DNA of 64,000 nucleotides from Halomonas sp. YLGW01 (GTDB lineage: Bacteria > Pseudomonadota > Gammaproteobacteria > Pseudomonadales > Halomonadaceae). Within the stretch, counting starts at the first letter, position 1. The number at the start of each line of letters is the position of its first letter. The position numbers and the translations under genes were made by a program. This document shows positions 1 to 9,192 of this stretch, piece by piece. The stretch is from contig NZ_CP062005.1 of NCBI RefSeq assembly GCF_014840935.1, positions 1,612,001 to 1,676,000 of the forward strand, read 5' to 3'. The notes beneath the pieces are model-generated. The model was given only the letters and a program-made list of their open reading frames with translations, did not search any database and was not told the DNA's origin.

Positions 1-642
1 CTCAACCGCGATGGCCTGCTGGCCGTGGATTTTGCGTTGGATCTGGGGGCTCCCGCTCGCCACGCCATCATGCCTTATCCTGAGGAGCTTCGTGAGCGAG
101 TCGAGCTGGACGGGATGGACGTCGAGGTGCGTCCGATACGGGCCGAGGATGCGCCTCTGATCACCGGCTTTCACAAGCACCTGTCTGAAGAGAGCATTCG
201 CTTTCGCTACTTCCATCATAAGGCCGACCTCACCAAGCGTGACCTGGCGACCCTTGCCGATATCAATTATGACCGTCAGATGGCATTTATCGCCGTGCGG
301 CTGGATCAGGGGGGGGAGTCGGAGATGCTCGGTGTCGTGAGGGTATGGAACGACCCTGACAATATCCGCACGGAATTCTCGGTGATCATTCGCGATGACC
401 TGCATGGCCAGGGGCTTGGGCGTCTCCTGATGACCAAGATGATCCGCTATTGCCGAGGGGTAGGCACCCTCGAGATGTTCGGCAAGATCATGATCGATAA
501 TCAGCCGATGCGCTCGCTGATGAAGCAGCTGGGCTTCCGTCTTCGCTACAACATGGAAGAGCAGGTGGTCGATGCGCTTCTCAGGCTCAACGAACCCGAG
601 ACCGACTGGCAGCGCCACCGTCTGGAGTCGCCCCCGGATTGA
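1..642 (+). CDS. C-terminal part of Pat-like acyl-CoA synthetase/GNAT acetyltransferase (5' truncated by window)
   Basis: The reading frame is open from the first base, so the start lies upstream. The visible 213 residues begin with a short stretch that fits the end of an ATP-grasp domain, followed by a complete GNAT fold. The acetyl-CoA loop is visible as HGQGLGRLLM. The tail matches bifunctional NDP-forming acyl-CoA synthetase/acetyltransferases (YfiQ/Pat family), which acetylate lysines of enzymes such as acetyl-CoA synthetase. The family is inferred from the C-terminus only. A stand-alone GNAT protein starting at an internal GTG or ATG is less likely because the frame stays open to the window edge. 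Confidence 0.75.
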   Translation, partial: LNRDGLLAVDFALDLGAPARHAIMPYPEELRERVELDGMDVEVRPIRAEDAPLITGFHKHLSEESIRFRYFHHKADLTKRDLATLADINYDRQMAFIAVRLDQGGESEMLGVVRVWNDPDNIRTEFSVIIRDDLHGQGLGRLLMTKMIRYCRGVGTLEMFGKIMIDNQPMRSLMKQLGFRLRYNMEEQVVDALLRLNEPETDWQRHRLESPPD

Positions 643-741
643 CCCTTGGCCGTGGTGGACGCTTGCTGGCAAATGCCCCTGACCTGATCGTTTGGCGACC
701 GACTTTTATTGAACCGTTGGTTAATCATCAATTGTTCTGAT

Positions 742-770
742 TTGAGGGGCTATCTATAAGTATGTATGAT
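742..770 (+). promoter_or_regulatory. Sigma70-type promoter upstream of proV
   Basis: TTGAGG (742-747) and TATGAT (765-770) are separated by exactly 17 bp, about 100 bp upstream of the proV start. The spacer is AT-rich inside a GC-rich genome, as is common for osmotically induced promoters. The match is seen in sequence; osmotic control is inferred from the genes it would drive. Confidence 0.6.
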
Positions 771-874
771 CCGCCGAGTTCAATCACGACAGTCATCCGC
801 CGTGCATAGCCGGAAAGGCCGTTTTGAGCGGCCAGCCAGGGCATGTCGGCATGACATAACAACAGGCAGAGCCG

Positions 875-2077
875 ATGAGCGAAACACGACCCGTAAAGAT
901 TGAGGTGCGCGGCCTCAGCAAGGTCTTTGGCAATCAGCCGAAGAAGGCGCTCGAGCTGCGTGACCAGGGACTCAAGCGTCCGGAGATCCTCGAGAAGACA
1001 GGCCAGACCCTGGGCTTGTCCAATATCGACTTCGATGTCTATGAAGGCGAGTTGCTGGTGATCATGGGGCTTTCCGGGTCAGGCAAGTCGACCCTGATTC
1101 GCTGCCTCAATCGCCTGATTGATACCACCGAAGGCAAGATCGTCATCGACGGCGAGAATATTCCGACGCTCAGCACCAAGGAGCTCCTGGAGTGCCGTCG
1201 TCGCCACTTCTCAATGGTTTTTCAGAACTTTGCCCTGTTCCCGCATCGCACGGTGCAGCAGAACGCCGAGTATGGCCTGGAAATCCGTGGCATCGACAAG
1301 GCCGAGCGTACCGAGACGGCACGCAATGCGCTCAAGCAGGTTGGCCTGGATGGCTGGGAAGATGCCCTGCCCAACCAGCTGTCTGGCGGCATGCAGCAGC
1401 GTGTCGGTCTGGCGCGCGCACTAGCCAACGACTCCAGTGTTCTGCTGATGGATGAGGCGTTCTCGGCTCTCGATCCGCTGATCCGCAAGGACATGCAGCA
1501 GGAACTGCTCGAGCTGCAGCATCGCATGAAGAAGACCACGGTCTTCATTACCCACGACCTCGATGAAGCCCTCAACATCGGCGATCGCATCATCCTGCTC
1601 AAGGACGGTGAGATCGTGCAGATCGGCACGCCAGAAGAGATCCTGACGTCGCCGGCCGACGAATACGTCGAGCGCTTCATCGAGGGCGTGGACATGTCAC
1701 GCGTCCTCACAGCCCGCAACGCCATGCGACCCGTTCGCGCCACCGCCCGCGAAGACGATGGTCCTCGCACGGTATTGCGCAAGATGAGCGAGAACGGCTT
1801 GGACTCGATCTACGTCACCAGCCGCGATCGCAAGCTGATCGGCCTCATCGAAGCCGAGACTGCCGATCAGGCCGTCAAGGACGGCAAGCAGACCATTGAA
1901 AGCCTGGTCCACCAGGACTTCCCCAGCGCCTCGCCCGACGAGCCGCTGCATAACCTCTTTGCCATGTTCACTGAACGAAGCTTCCCCATCGCGGTGATCG
2001 ACGAAGAACGTCGTCTGCTCGGTGTGGTAGTCAAGGGTGCGGTACTGGCCGAACTGGCAGAAGCAGGAGACAACTGA
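875..2077 (+). CDS. proV: Glycine betaine/proline ABC transporter ATP-binding protein ProV
   Basis: ATPase of an osmoprotectant importer, 400 aa, the usual ProV length. Walker A GLSGSGKST lies at about residues 65-73, the signature LSGGMQQR begins at about 169, and Walker B VLLMDEAFSALD is at 189-200. The long N-terminal extension before Walker A and the C-terminal tandem CBS domains (about 285-395) are typical of ProV/OpuAA, where the CBS pair senses ionic strength. It is the first gene of proVWX; proW begins 1 bp after its stop. The start ATG is the one that gives the family N-terminus. Confidence 0.95.
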   Translation: MSETRPVKIEVRGLSKVFGNQPKKALELRDQGLKRPEILEKTGQTLGLSNIDFDVYEGELLVIMGLSGSGKSTLIRCLNRLIDTTEGKIVIDGENIPTLSTKELLECRRRHFSMVFQNFALFPHRTVQQNAEYGLEIRGIDKAERTETARNALKQVGLDGWEDALPNQLSGGMQQRVGLARALANDSSVLLMDEAFSALDPLIRKDMQQELLELQHRMKKTTVFITHDLDEALNIGDRIILLKDGEIVQIGTPEEILTSPADEYVERFIEGVDMSRVLTARNAMRPVRATAREDDGPRTVLRKMSENGLDSIYVTSRDRKLIGLIEAETADQAVKDGKQTIESLVHQDFPSASPDEPLHNLFAMFTERSFPIAVIDEERRLLGVVVKGAVLAELAEAGDN

Positions 2078-2078
2078 G

Positions 2079-2918
2079 ATGGCGATTGAGATTCCCCGTA
2101 TCGAACTGGGTGACTGGATCGAATCCGGTCTGAACTACCTGACAAGCAACTATTCTGGCGTCACCCGCGGCATCTCCGCGGTGACCCAGACCGGCATCAA
2201 CGGCCTCAACGATCTGCTGATGTGGATCCCAGAGTGGGGCCTGATGGGCCTGATCGCGCTGCTGTGCTGGCGCATGGCGGGCATTCGCCTGGGGATCGGC
2301 GCGGTGCTGGGTCTTGCCCTGATCTGGAACCTGGATCTGTGGGACCCGATGATCGAGTCGCTGACCCTGGTGGTGATCGCGACCCTGGTCGCGGTGGTGA
2401 TTGCCATTCCCGTAGGGATTGCCGCAGCACTGTCCGAGCGCCTGTATCGCGTGATCATGCCGGTCCTGGACTTCATGCAGACCATGCCGGCCTTCGTCTA
2501 CCTGATCCCGGCGATCCCGTTCTTCGGCATCGGCTCGGTATCGGCGATCTTCGCCACGGTGATCTTCTCCATGCCGCCGGCGATCCGCTTCACCACCCTG
2601 GGGATTCGTCAGGTGCCCAAGGAGTTGATCGAGGCCGCCGATGCCTTCGGCTCCACGCCTGCGCAGAAGCTTTACAAGGTGCAGCTGCCGTTGTCGCTGC
2701 CGACCGTGATGGCTGGCATCAACCAGACCATCATGCTGGCGCTGTCGATGGTCGTGATCGCCGCCATGATCGGGGCCGACGGCCTGGGTAACGAGGTGTG
2801 GCGCGCTATCCAGCGCCTGCGTCCGGGTGACGGCTTCGAGGCCGGCATCGCGGTCGTGATCCTGGCCATGCTGCTGGACCGCCTGACCCAGTCTTTCCGC
2901 AAGACACGCAAGTCTTGA
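2079..2918 (+). CDS. proW: Glycine betaine/proline ABC transporter permease ProW
   Basis: Inner-membrane permease of the betaine importer, 279 aa. It has several hydrophobic segments and the BPD_transp_1 coupling region (EAADAFGSTPAQKLYKVQLP) that docks on ProV. An upstream in-frame ATG at 2037 lies inside proV. The start at 2079 is preferred because AGGAGA precedes it and it sits just after the proV stop, giving tight translational coupling. The N-terminal region is shorter than in E. coli ProW (354 aa) and resembles the shorter ProW/OpuAB type. Confidence 0.95.
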   Translation: MAIEIPRIELGDWIESGLNYLTSNYSGVTRGISAVTQTGINGLNDLLMWIPEWGLMGLIALLCWRMAGIRLGIGAVLGLALIWNLDLWDPMIESLTLVVIATLVAVVIAIPVGIAAALSERLYRVIMPVLDFMQTMPAFVYLIPAIPFFGIGSVSAIFATVIFSMPPAIRFTTLGIRQVPKELIEAADAFGSTPAQKLYKVQLPLSLPTVMAGINQTIMLALSMVVIAAMIGADGLGNEVWRAIQRLRPGDGFEAGIAVVILAMLLDRLTQSFRKTRKS

Positions 2919-2939
2919 TCATATAAGTCCTGATCATAT
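2910..2939 (+). repeat. 15-bp tandem duplication at the 3' end of proW
   Basis: AAGTCTTGATCATAT (2910-2924) is followed directly by AAGTCCTGATCATAT (2925-2939), with one mismatch. The first copy supplies the proW stop codon, so the second copy looks like a local duplication just past the gene end. Confidence 0.7.
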
Positions 2940-2946
2940 TGCGTGC

Positions 2947-2987
2947 GCCCACCATGCCCCGCTTTGCAGGAACCCGGCGTGGTGGGC
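2947..2987 (+). other. Intercistronic stem-loop between proW and proX
   Basis: GCCCACCATGCC (2947-2958) pairs with GGCGTGGTGGGC (2976-2987) through 12 positions with one G-U, around a 17-nt loop. No T-run follows, so it is more likely an RNA-stability or processing element than a terminator. Such hairpins often allow higher expression of the binding protein than of the membrane genes; that role is inferred. Confidence 0.55.
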
Positions 2988-3105
2988 ACTGAGACGCGGT
3001 GGAGCCGCGCCTCGCAGGTCCTCGGGCAGATGCTGGCGCCTTCAAGCCAGTCGGTTGTGCGCGGGGTGACCTGCATAACACCAACAAGCAATGGAGAGGT
3101 GAAGG

Positions 3106-3984
3106 ATGTTCGATATCAAGACACTGTCACGCGGTGTGCGCCTGGGCGCCATGATGATGGCGGCTGGTTCTGCCGTGGTGGCCGGTCAGGTGCAAGCCGA
3201 AGAGAAGGGCACCGTAACCCTCGCCTACGTCGAGTGGGCCTCCGAGGTCGCCTCCACCAATGTGGTGCGCGCCGTGCTGGAAGATCAGGGCTATGACGTC
3301 GAGATGTCATCCCTGTCCGCCGCCGCCATGTGGCAGGCCATGTCCTACGGTGACGCTGATGCCATCGTGGCGGCCTGGTTGCCCACTACGCATGCGGACT
3401 ACTACGACCGCGTCGAAGAGAATGTCGAGGACCTGGGTCCCAACCTGGACGGCACCAAGCTGGGTCTCGTCGTGCCGGCCTACAGCGACATGGAAACGAT
3501 CGCCGACATCGATGCCAACGCCGAGGCGCTGGATGGACAGATTGTCGGCATCGATCCGGGCGCCGGCCTGATGAGCCTGACCGAAGACGTGATCGATGAG
3601 TACGGCCTCGAGGCCGACCTGCGCAGCGGTAGTGGCGCGACCATGACGGCGGCTCTGGCCAGTGCGCTGCAGAACGAGGAAGAGATCGTCGTGACCAGCT
3701 GGACGCCGCACTGGATGTTCGCCCGCTGGGATCTCAAGTACCTTGAGGATCCGAAGGGCATCTATGGCGGTGCCGAACAGATCCACACCATCGCCCGCAA
3801 TGGCCTTCAGGAAGAACTGCCGGGTGCCTATGCGATCCTCGACAACTTCGAGTGGACGCCTGAGCAGATGGGCGAAGTCATGCTCATGAACCAGGAGGAC
3901 GGCAGCGACCCCTACGAGAATGCTCAGAAGTGGGTTGCCGACAACCAGGACGTGGTGGCGCAGTGGCTGCCTGCCGGTGAGTGA
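3106..3984 (+). CDS. proX: Glycine betaine-binding periplasmic protein (ProX/OpuAC family)
   Basis: Periplasmic ligand-binding component, 292 aa. A Sec signal peptide covers roughly residues 1-31 and ends in GQVQA before EE. The mature part is an OpuAC-type binding domain with repeated tryptophans (VEWASEV, AMWQAM, VAAWLPT, TSWTPHWMF) able to form the aromatic cage for a quaternary ammonium group. It is the third gene of proVWX, 187 bp after proW. GGAGAGG lies just upstream of the ATG. The ligand (glycine betaine, proline betaine or choline) cannot be decided from sequence alone. Confidence 0.93.
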   Translation: MFDIKTLSRGVRLGAMMMAAGSAVVAGQVQAEEKGTVTLAYVEWASEVASTNVVRAVLEDQGYDVEMSSLSAAAMWQAMSYGDADAIVAAWLPTTHADYYDRVEENVEDLGPNLDGTKLGLVVPAYSDMETIADIDANAEALDGQIVGIDPGAGLMSLTEDVIDEYGLEADLRSGSGATMTAALASALQNEEEIVVTSWTPHWMFARWDLKYLEDPKGIYGGAEQIHTIARNGLQEELPGAYAILDNFEWTPEQMGEVMLMNQEDGSDPYENAQKWVADNQDVVAQWLPAGE

Positions 3985-4012
3985 TCTCGGCTAGTCCGCA
4001 TTGGTGAACGCA

Positions 4013-4041
4013 CATCGCCCGGCCACAATGGCCGGGCGATG
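4013..4041 (+). terminator. Hairpin terminator after proX
   Basis: CATCGCCCGGCC (4013-4024) and GGCCGGGCGATG (4030-4041) form a perfect 12-bp stem with a 5-nt loop, about 30 bp past the proX stop. The following T-tract is weak. It lies between convergent proX and pdxH and may serve both. Confidence 0.75.
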
Positions 4042-4078
4042 TCGTTTCAGGCGGGTAGAATGGTGGTCAGGTCGGGGA

Positions 4079-4720
4079 TCAGGGGGCCAGGCGAACCTTG
4101 TACCACTCTCCATCGCGAAGCTGATAGCGGATGCGGTCATGTAGCCGGCTAGGCTGCCCCTGCCAGAATTCGATCATCTCCGGCACCAGACGATAGCCAC
4201 CCCAATGGGCGGGACGGTGAATCTCCTGGCCGTCATAGGCCTGCTCGAAGCGCGCCTGGCGCTCCTCGATCCACTGCCGATCGGGAATCTCGACGCTCTG
4301 GGTAGCGACCCAGGCCCCGAGCTGGCTCTCCCGGGGCCGGCTGGCAAAGTACTGATCGGACTCGCTTTCATCGACCTGCTCGACTCGCCCTTCGAGGCGG
4401 ACCTGACGGCTGAGTGTGGGCCACCAGAACACCAACGCCGCATGGGGAACGGTGGCAAGCTCGCTGCCCTTGTGGCTCTGATAATTGGTGTAGAAGACCA
4501 TGCCCCGCTCGTCATGTCCCTTGAGCAGCACGATGCGAGCATGGGGGAGCCCCAGGCTATCGACCGTGGCAAGCGTCATGGCATTGCCGTCGACTCCCTC
4601 GCTTTCCAGTGCCAGGGTCAGCCACTCCTCGAAGAGTGCATCGGGCGTCTCTGGCGTGCTCTCTTCGCTGAGACTGCCGCCCTCGTAATCGCGCCGGATA
4701 TCGGCAATGTTCCTTGTCAT
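4079..4720 (-). CDS. pdxH: Pyridoxamine 5'-phosphate oxidase
   Basis: FMN enzyme that oxidises pyridoxine/pyridoxamine 5'-phosphate to pyridoxal 5'-phosphate, the last step of PLP synthesis and salvage; cytosolic. The 213-aa protein starts MTRNIADIRRDYEGG, which matches the family N-terminus, and AGGGAGAG precedes that ATG. A longer frame reaching 4801 has no such support. Recognisable parts are the FMN-binding segment RIVLLKGHDERGMVFYTNY, SHKGSELATVP, and the C-terminal GGYRLVPEMIEFWQGQ plus RLHDRI substrate region. It is the last gene of a leftward gene string, 90 bp after azlD. Confidence 0.95.
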   Translation of the reverse strand: MTRNIADIRRDYEGGSLSEESTPETPDALFEEWLTLALESEGVDGNAMTLATVDSLGLPHARIVLLKGHDERGMVFYTNYQSHKGSELATVPHAALVFWWPTLSRQVRLEGRVEQVDESESDQYFASRPRESQLGAWVATQSVEIPDRQWIEERQARFEQAYDGQEIHRPAHWGGYRLVPEMIEFWQGQPSRLHDRIRYQLRDGEWYKVRLAP

Positions 4721-4810
4721 GGCAATCTCTCCCTCTGGATTTTCTCTATCTTCGCCGTTGCGTGGCGAAGGCTCAACCGTTTGTCGGAGATGTCCCACCA
4801 ACGTTGTCGG

Positions 4811-5158
4811 TTAGTCCATCATTTGAATCATGGACATATAGGCGCCGGTCCCGGCCACAATCGACAGCAGGGCGTTATGTCGCCACAGTTGCAGGCCGGC
4901 CACGATGAGGCCTGCCAGCAGAATCGGTCCTCCCGTGGCGGTCAGATTGACTGCGCCATTGAGAAAGGGGCGCCAATCACGCATCGCGTAGATGACGAGG
5001 ATCAGCATCACCGCCGGTGGCAGGTAGCGGCCCAGGTGCAGGATCAGGGGGTGGTCAGCCTGGCGAGACAAGGCAATGAAAGGCAGGACCCGGGTCATGA
5101 AGGTGGCCAGGGCGCAAACGGCGATGAAGCACAACAGGGACATGGGCGTCTGGGTCAC
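4811..5158 (-). CDS. azlD: AzlD-family small subunit of a branched-chain amino acid exporter
   Basis: Small integral membrane protein of 115 aa with about four hydrophobic helices (for example SLLCFIAVCALATFMTRVLPF and PPAVMLILVIYAMRDWRP). It belongs to the AzlD/DUF454-type partner family that works with AzlC to export branched-chain amino acids and analogues. Its ATG overlaps the azlC stop by 4 bp (ATGA), which implies translational coupling and a two-subunit complex. Confidence 0.85.
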   Translation of the reverse strand: MTQTPMSLLCFIAVCALATFMTRVLPFIALSRQADHPLILHLGRYLPPAVMLILVIYAMRDWRPFLNGAVNLTATGGPILLAGLIVAGLQLWRHNALLSIVAGTGAYMSMIQMMD

Positions 5159-5889
5159 GATGCCTCCTGATGCCGGCGCAGTGAGGCGTCGAGTCGGTAC
5201 TGGATCAACAGGATCAGGCTGGCCGCGCCGATGGCCCCGAGTAGCATATGCCGTTCAGGAAGGATGACCAGGGCACCCAGGGCCGTGCACAGAGCGATCA
5301 GGAACGGCCGCCATTGCCGTAGTCGCCGTGCCTGCTCGATCGTCAGCACGATGAACAGGGCCGTCAGCACGAATTCGATACCGCGAGTGTCGAACGCCAT
5401 CTGGCTGCCGATCAGCACACCCGCCAGGCTACCCGACACCCACCACAGCTGGTTCAGCGCACTGAGCCTGAAGGCCTGGGCGTGATCGTGTCCGGTAGTG
5501 TTTGCCCGAGCGGTCAGTAGCGAGTAGGTCTCATCGGTCAAGGCGAAGATCAGGTAGGGCTTGCGCCAGCCGGCGCCGGCGAAGGGCCTCAACAGCGAGA
5601 GACCGTAGAAGAGATGACGCGAGTTCAGCATCAGCGTCGCTATCGCCACCTCCAGCAGGCCGGCCTGATTGGCCAGCAGGGCCACGGCGAGGAACTGGCC
5701 CGCACCCGCATAGATCAGGAGGGACATGGTGAGGGCCCCCCACCAGGGAATCCCTACATCGACTGCCAGGATGCCGAAGGCCGCGCCTAGCGGCAGGTAG
5801 CCGAACATGACCGGCAGTGTGGTCACTGCCGCCGAGCGCCAGGGCCCGAGCGAGCCGGCGGATTGGTCCGCTTGGCGAGAGGAGATCAT
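5155..5889 (-). CDS. azlC: AzlC-family branched-chain amino acid exporter, large subunit
   Basis: Membrane protein of 244 aa with 7-8 predicted helices. The AzlC signature region VMFGYLPLGAAFGILAV and the segment WWGALTMSLLIYAGAGQFLAVALL are visible. The start at 5889 (MISSRQ) fits the family length. A much longer in-frame extension to 6342 reads as low-quality shadow protein and overlaps the upstream gene. The stop of the DUF2069 gene overlaps this start as ATGA, and azlD overlaps its end, so the three are translated as a unit. Confidence 0.88.
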   Translation of the reverse strand: MISSRQADQSAGSLGPWRSAAVTTLPVMFGYLPLGAAFGILAVDVGIPWWGALTMSLLIYAGAGQFLAVALLANQAGLLEVAIATLMLNSRHLFYGLSLLRPFAGAGWRKPYLIFALTDETYSLLTARANTTGHDHAQAFRLSALNQLWWVSGSLAGVLIGSQMAFDTRGIEFVLTALFIVLTIEQARRLRQWRPFLIALCTALGALVILPERHMLLGAIGAASLILLIQYRLDASLRRHQEAS

Positions 5890-6274
5890 CGCCGCAATTG
5901 GCGGCTGCGAAAACGCGCATAGCCCATGCTGGCGACGAACAGCACCAGGGCGGCCATCGCAATCAGCAGCCCCAGCCAGCCGACTCCGGGCAGAATGGCC
6001 ACGTTCACGCCAATCATGAAGTAAAGCAGGCTGACGAAGCACAGCCAGGCGTGCCCGCGGGGGCGACGTGCGATGAGCGACGGAAGAAAGAGCAGCAAGG
6101 GCAGCAAGAACACCAGCGCGGAGCGCAGGTTGCCGTTCTGCTGGTATAGCGTCAGCGCCCAGCTGGCCAGGGCCGCTACCAGAATGCCATAGCTGATCAG
6201 CACCAGCCGGCGACTCTTGTGTGTCAATGTATCCAGGCCGTGCTTGTGTTCCCAGCGTTCCATCATCTGTCGCA

Positions 6275-6275
<1 letters not shown>
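5886..6275 (-). CDS. DUF2069 membrane protein
   Basis: Predicted inner-membrane protein of 129 aa with four hydrophobic stretches (RLVLISYGILVAALASW, SALVFLLPLLLFLPSLI, AWLCFVSLLYFMIGVNVAIL, GLLIAMAALVLFVASMGYA). It fits DUF2069, a family of unknown function commonly next to wrbA in Pseudomonas-type genomes, as it is here. Start and stop both overlap their neighbours by 4 bp (ATGA with wrbA upstream and azlC downstream). No function is claimed. Confidence 0.85.
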
Positions 6276-7275
<1,000 letters not shown>

Positions 7276-7435
7276 GTCACAAGGGTCCTAGTGATTGGCA
7301 TTCAAGCAATGGCTAAACATTGTAGGGGGGGCTCGGTTGCCTCACAACCACTCCTGTTAGCCGTCATTGAGCCCATTACTTTATACCGTTATCCTTCTCT
7401 CAGTGTATCCGCCAAATCAGAGGAGCTGTCGGAAA

Positions 7436-7849
7436 TCATAGACGTCGATAGACCCAGACCTGTCGCCCATCGCCAAGACGCAAGCGTACCCGTTTGTAGC
7501 GATACCCCAGCCGCTCATACCGATCCAGCGCTGCCAGTTCTTCAGCATCGACCTCGAGTACCATACCCTGGACGCTTTGATCCGGTGCGCTCTCCAGGTC
7601 GAGCGCCTGTTGGCGAAAGCCGGGCAGACTCGCGGGTTCGGGATCACCAATCCTTCCATAGACGAGCCAGCGAACAGGCGCATGGGTCAAGGTGCCATAG
7701 ACGAACACCTGATGTTCGCCCGTCTGAATCGGCGGCAGATCAGCCGGTCGTTCATAGGCGAACGGGCTCAGCAGGGTCCACCAGAGATATCCGGCGACGA
7801 TCGATAGTGTGCCGACGGTGGAGCCGAGGGCAAAGCGGAGAACGCGCAT
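7436..7849 (-). CDS. Membrane-anchored gamma-glutamylcyclotransferase-like protein
   Basis: Protein of 137 aa. An N-terminal hydrophobic segment (residues ~5-30, FALGSTVGTLSIVAGYLWWTLLSPF is the core) precedes a GGCT/AIG2-type domain that begins with VFVYGTL. The presumed catalytic Glu lies in LDRYERLGYRYKRV. GGCT-fold enzymes cyclise gamma-glutamyl amines to 5-oxoproline. The N-terminal anchor is unusual, since most members are soluble. The start at 7849 follows from the compact domain; the frame extends further upstream only as shadow sequence over smrA. Substrate unknown. Confidence 0.75.
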   Translation of the reverse strand: MRVLRFALGSTVGTLSIVAGYLWWTLLSPFAYERPADLPPIQTGEHQVFVYGTLTHAPVRWLVYGRIGDPEPASLPGFRQQALDLESAPDQSVQGMVLEVDAEELAALDRYERLGYRYKRVRLRLGDGRQVWVYRRL

Positions 7850-7974
7850 GGTGTATATCTCGGTTGAATTCTTTGTGCCGTGAATGGTTCGCGCCGTCAT
7901 CCTGTCATGGCATGCTGTTCCTATGCCAACGGGTCGCCAGACCGCACACATCGCCGGATCGGGAGAGGGTCGCC

Positions 7975-8559
7975 ATGCATATGATGGATCGCGAGTTTCG
8001 TCGTCAGATGGGCGATGTTCGTCCCCTCGCCAAGGGCAAGGGCCGAGCCGATGTCGGCTCGCGCCCCGCAGGGCCCAACGACGCCCAGGTCGCGCGACGT
8101 CAAGCGGCAGAGCAGGACGGTGAGGAGGGCAACTTTCTATCGGATGATTTTGTCGAACTGGTGGGCTCGCATGATCCACTGGATTATCGCCGTGACGGGA
8201 TTCAGCTCGGGGTGGTCGAGCGTCTGCGCCATGGAGGATATGCACCCGAAGCGCACCTGCACCTGCAGCGTCGGCCTCTGGCCCAGTGTCGTCGCGAGCT
8301 GTTCGGCTTTATCCGCGATGCCCATGCACAAGGGCTGCGCTCACTGATGGTGGTGCATGGGCGAGGGCGCGAGGACGACAGTCCCGCCAACATCCTGCGT
8401 TCCTATTTGGCCAAGTGGCTCGCCCAGTTCGAGGAAGTGCAGGCCTTTGCCTCGGCGCCGGCATCCCAGGGCGGGCTCGGGGCCACGCTGGTCATGCTGA
8501 GAAAGTCTGACCAGGCGAGGGCCAACAACCGGGAGCGTCAGCAGAAGCGTCGTGGCTGA
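7975..8559 (+). CDS. smrA: Smr-domain DNA endonuclease SmrA
   Basis: Protein of 194 aa with a disordered basic N-terminus and a C-terminal Smr domain (residues ~85-185). The domain's EAHLHLQRRP (the LDLH-like motif) and VVHGRGRED are visible. Smr domains nick or cleave nucleic acids. The start at 7975 is supported by GGGAGAGGG upstream; an in-frame frame open to 7258 overlaps the divergent gene and lacks family similarity. It is followed by a strong hairpin terminator. Confidence 0.88.
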   Translation: MHMMDREFRRQMGDVRPLAKGKGRADVGSRPAGPNDAQVARRQAAEQDGEEGNFLSDDFVELVGSHDPLDYRRDGIQLGVVERLRHGGYAPEAHLHLQRRPLAQCRRELFGFIRDAHAQGLRSLMVVHGRGREDDSPANILRSYLAKWLAQFEEVQAFASAPASQGGLGATLVMLRKSDQARANNRERQQKRRG

Positions 8560-8595
8560 GCGTATCTCATCCCGCCGATTTTTTGGCTTGAAATG

Positions 8596-8623
8596 CCAGG
8601 GCCCGGCATAAGCCGGGCCCTGG
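8596..8623 (+). terminator. Hairpin terminator between smrA and DUF934
   Basis: CCAGGGCCCGGC (8596-8607) pairs with GCCGGGCCCTGG (8612-8623) in a perfect 12-bp stem with loop ATAA. The two flanking genes converge, so it can stop transcription from either side. No strong T-run is present on either side. Confidence 0.7.
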
Positions 8624-8673
8624 GGGTTCCGTCTGTCGAGATGACGGGGCGCTGACCGACGTCGAGAGTCGGG

Positions 8674-9192
8674 TCAGGGGGAGCTTCCCTCTCGCAGACG
8701 GCGCTCGAAGAGGGCCTCCTGAGTGTCCACGCCCGGTTGATAGCTCACGCTGAAGGCGCCCAGGGCACGTAACGCATCGTCGAGCAACTGGTCGTCACGC
8801 AGCGCCAGGGCATCGAAGCCACAGCGGCTCATGTAGTAGAGCTGGTCGACCAGCACATCACCGATGGCACGAATTTCGCTCTGGTAGCCGTAGCGCTCAC
8901 GCAGCAGCCGGGCCAGGGTATAGCCACGCCCGTCGGTGAAGGCGGGAAAGTCGATGGCGATCAGCGGCGCCGCCATCAGCTTCTCGGCAAGCTCGCCATC
9001 GAGCTGTGTGTCGCTGGGCAGCCACGGCGCCAGGCCATTGTCTTCTCCGGCATCGAGCCACAGGGCCAGCGGGACGATCACCGGCCGCGACTCCGGCAAG
9101 GCTTCGGTATGGCGTGACAGGGACCAGGTGTCGGTTTCCGGCTGGCCCAACTTGAGCAGCGTCTGGGCCGTTGTCAGCTGTTGATCAGGCAT
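8674..9192 (-). CDS. DUF934 protein linked to sulfite reduction
   Basis: Protein of 172 aa matching the DUF934 family, which almost always follows the sulfite reductase hemoprotein gene in Pseudomonas and relatives and is thought to assist assimilatory sulfite reduction. The segments PLALWLDAGEDNGLAPWL, IDFPAFTDGRGYTLARLLRE and GDVLVDQLYYMSRCGFDA are the conserved core. Its ATG (9192) lies inside the last codons of cysI, an 8-bp overlap that implies coupled translation. The biochemical role is not established. Confidence 0.85.
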   Translation of the reverse strand: MPDQQLTTAQTLLKLGQPETDTWSLSRHTEALPESRPVIVPLALWLDAGEDNGLAPWLPSDTQLDGELAEKLMAAPLIAIDFPAFTDGRGYTLARLLRERYGYQSEIRAIGDVLVDQLYYMSRCGFDALALRDDQLLDDALRALGAFSVSYQPGVDTQEALFERRLREGSSP

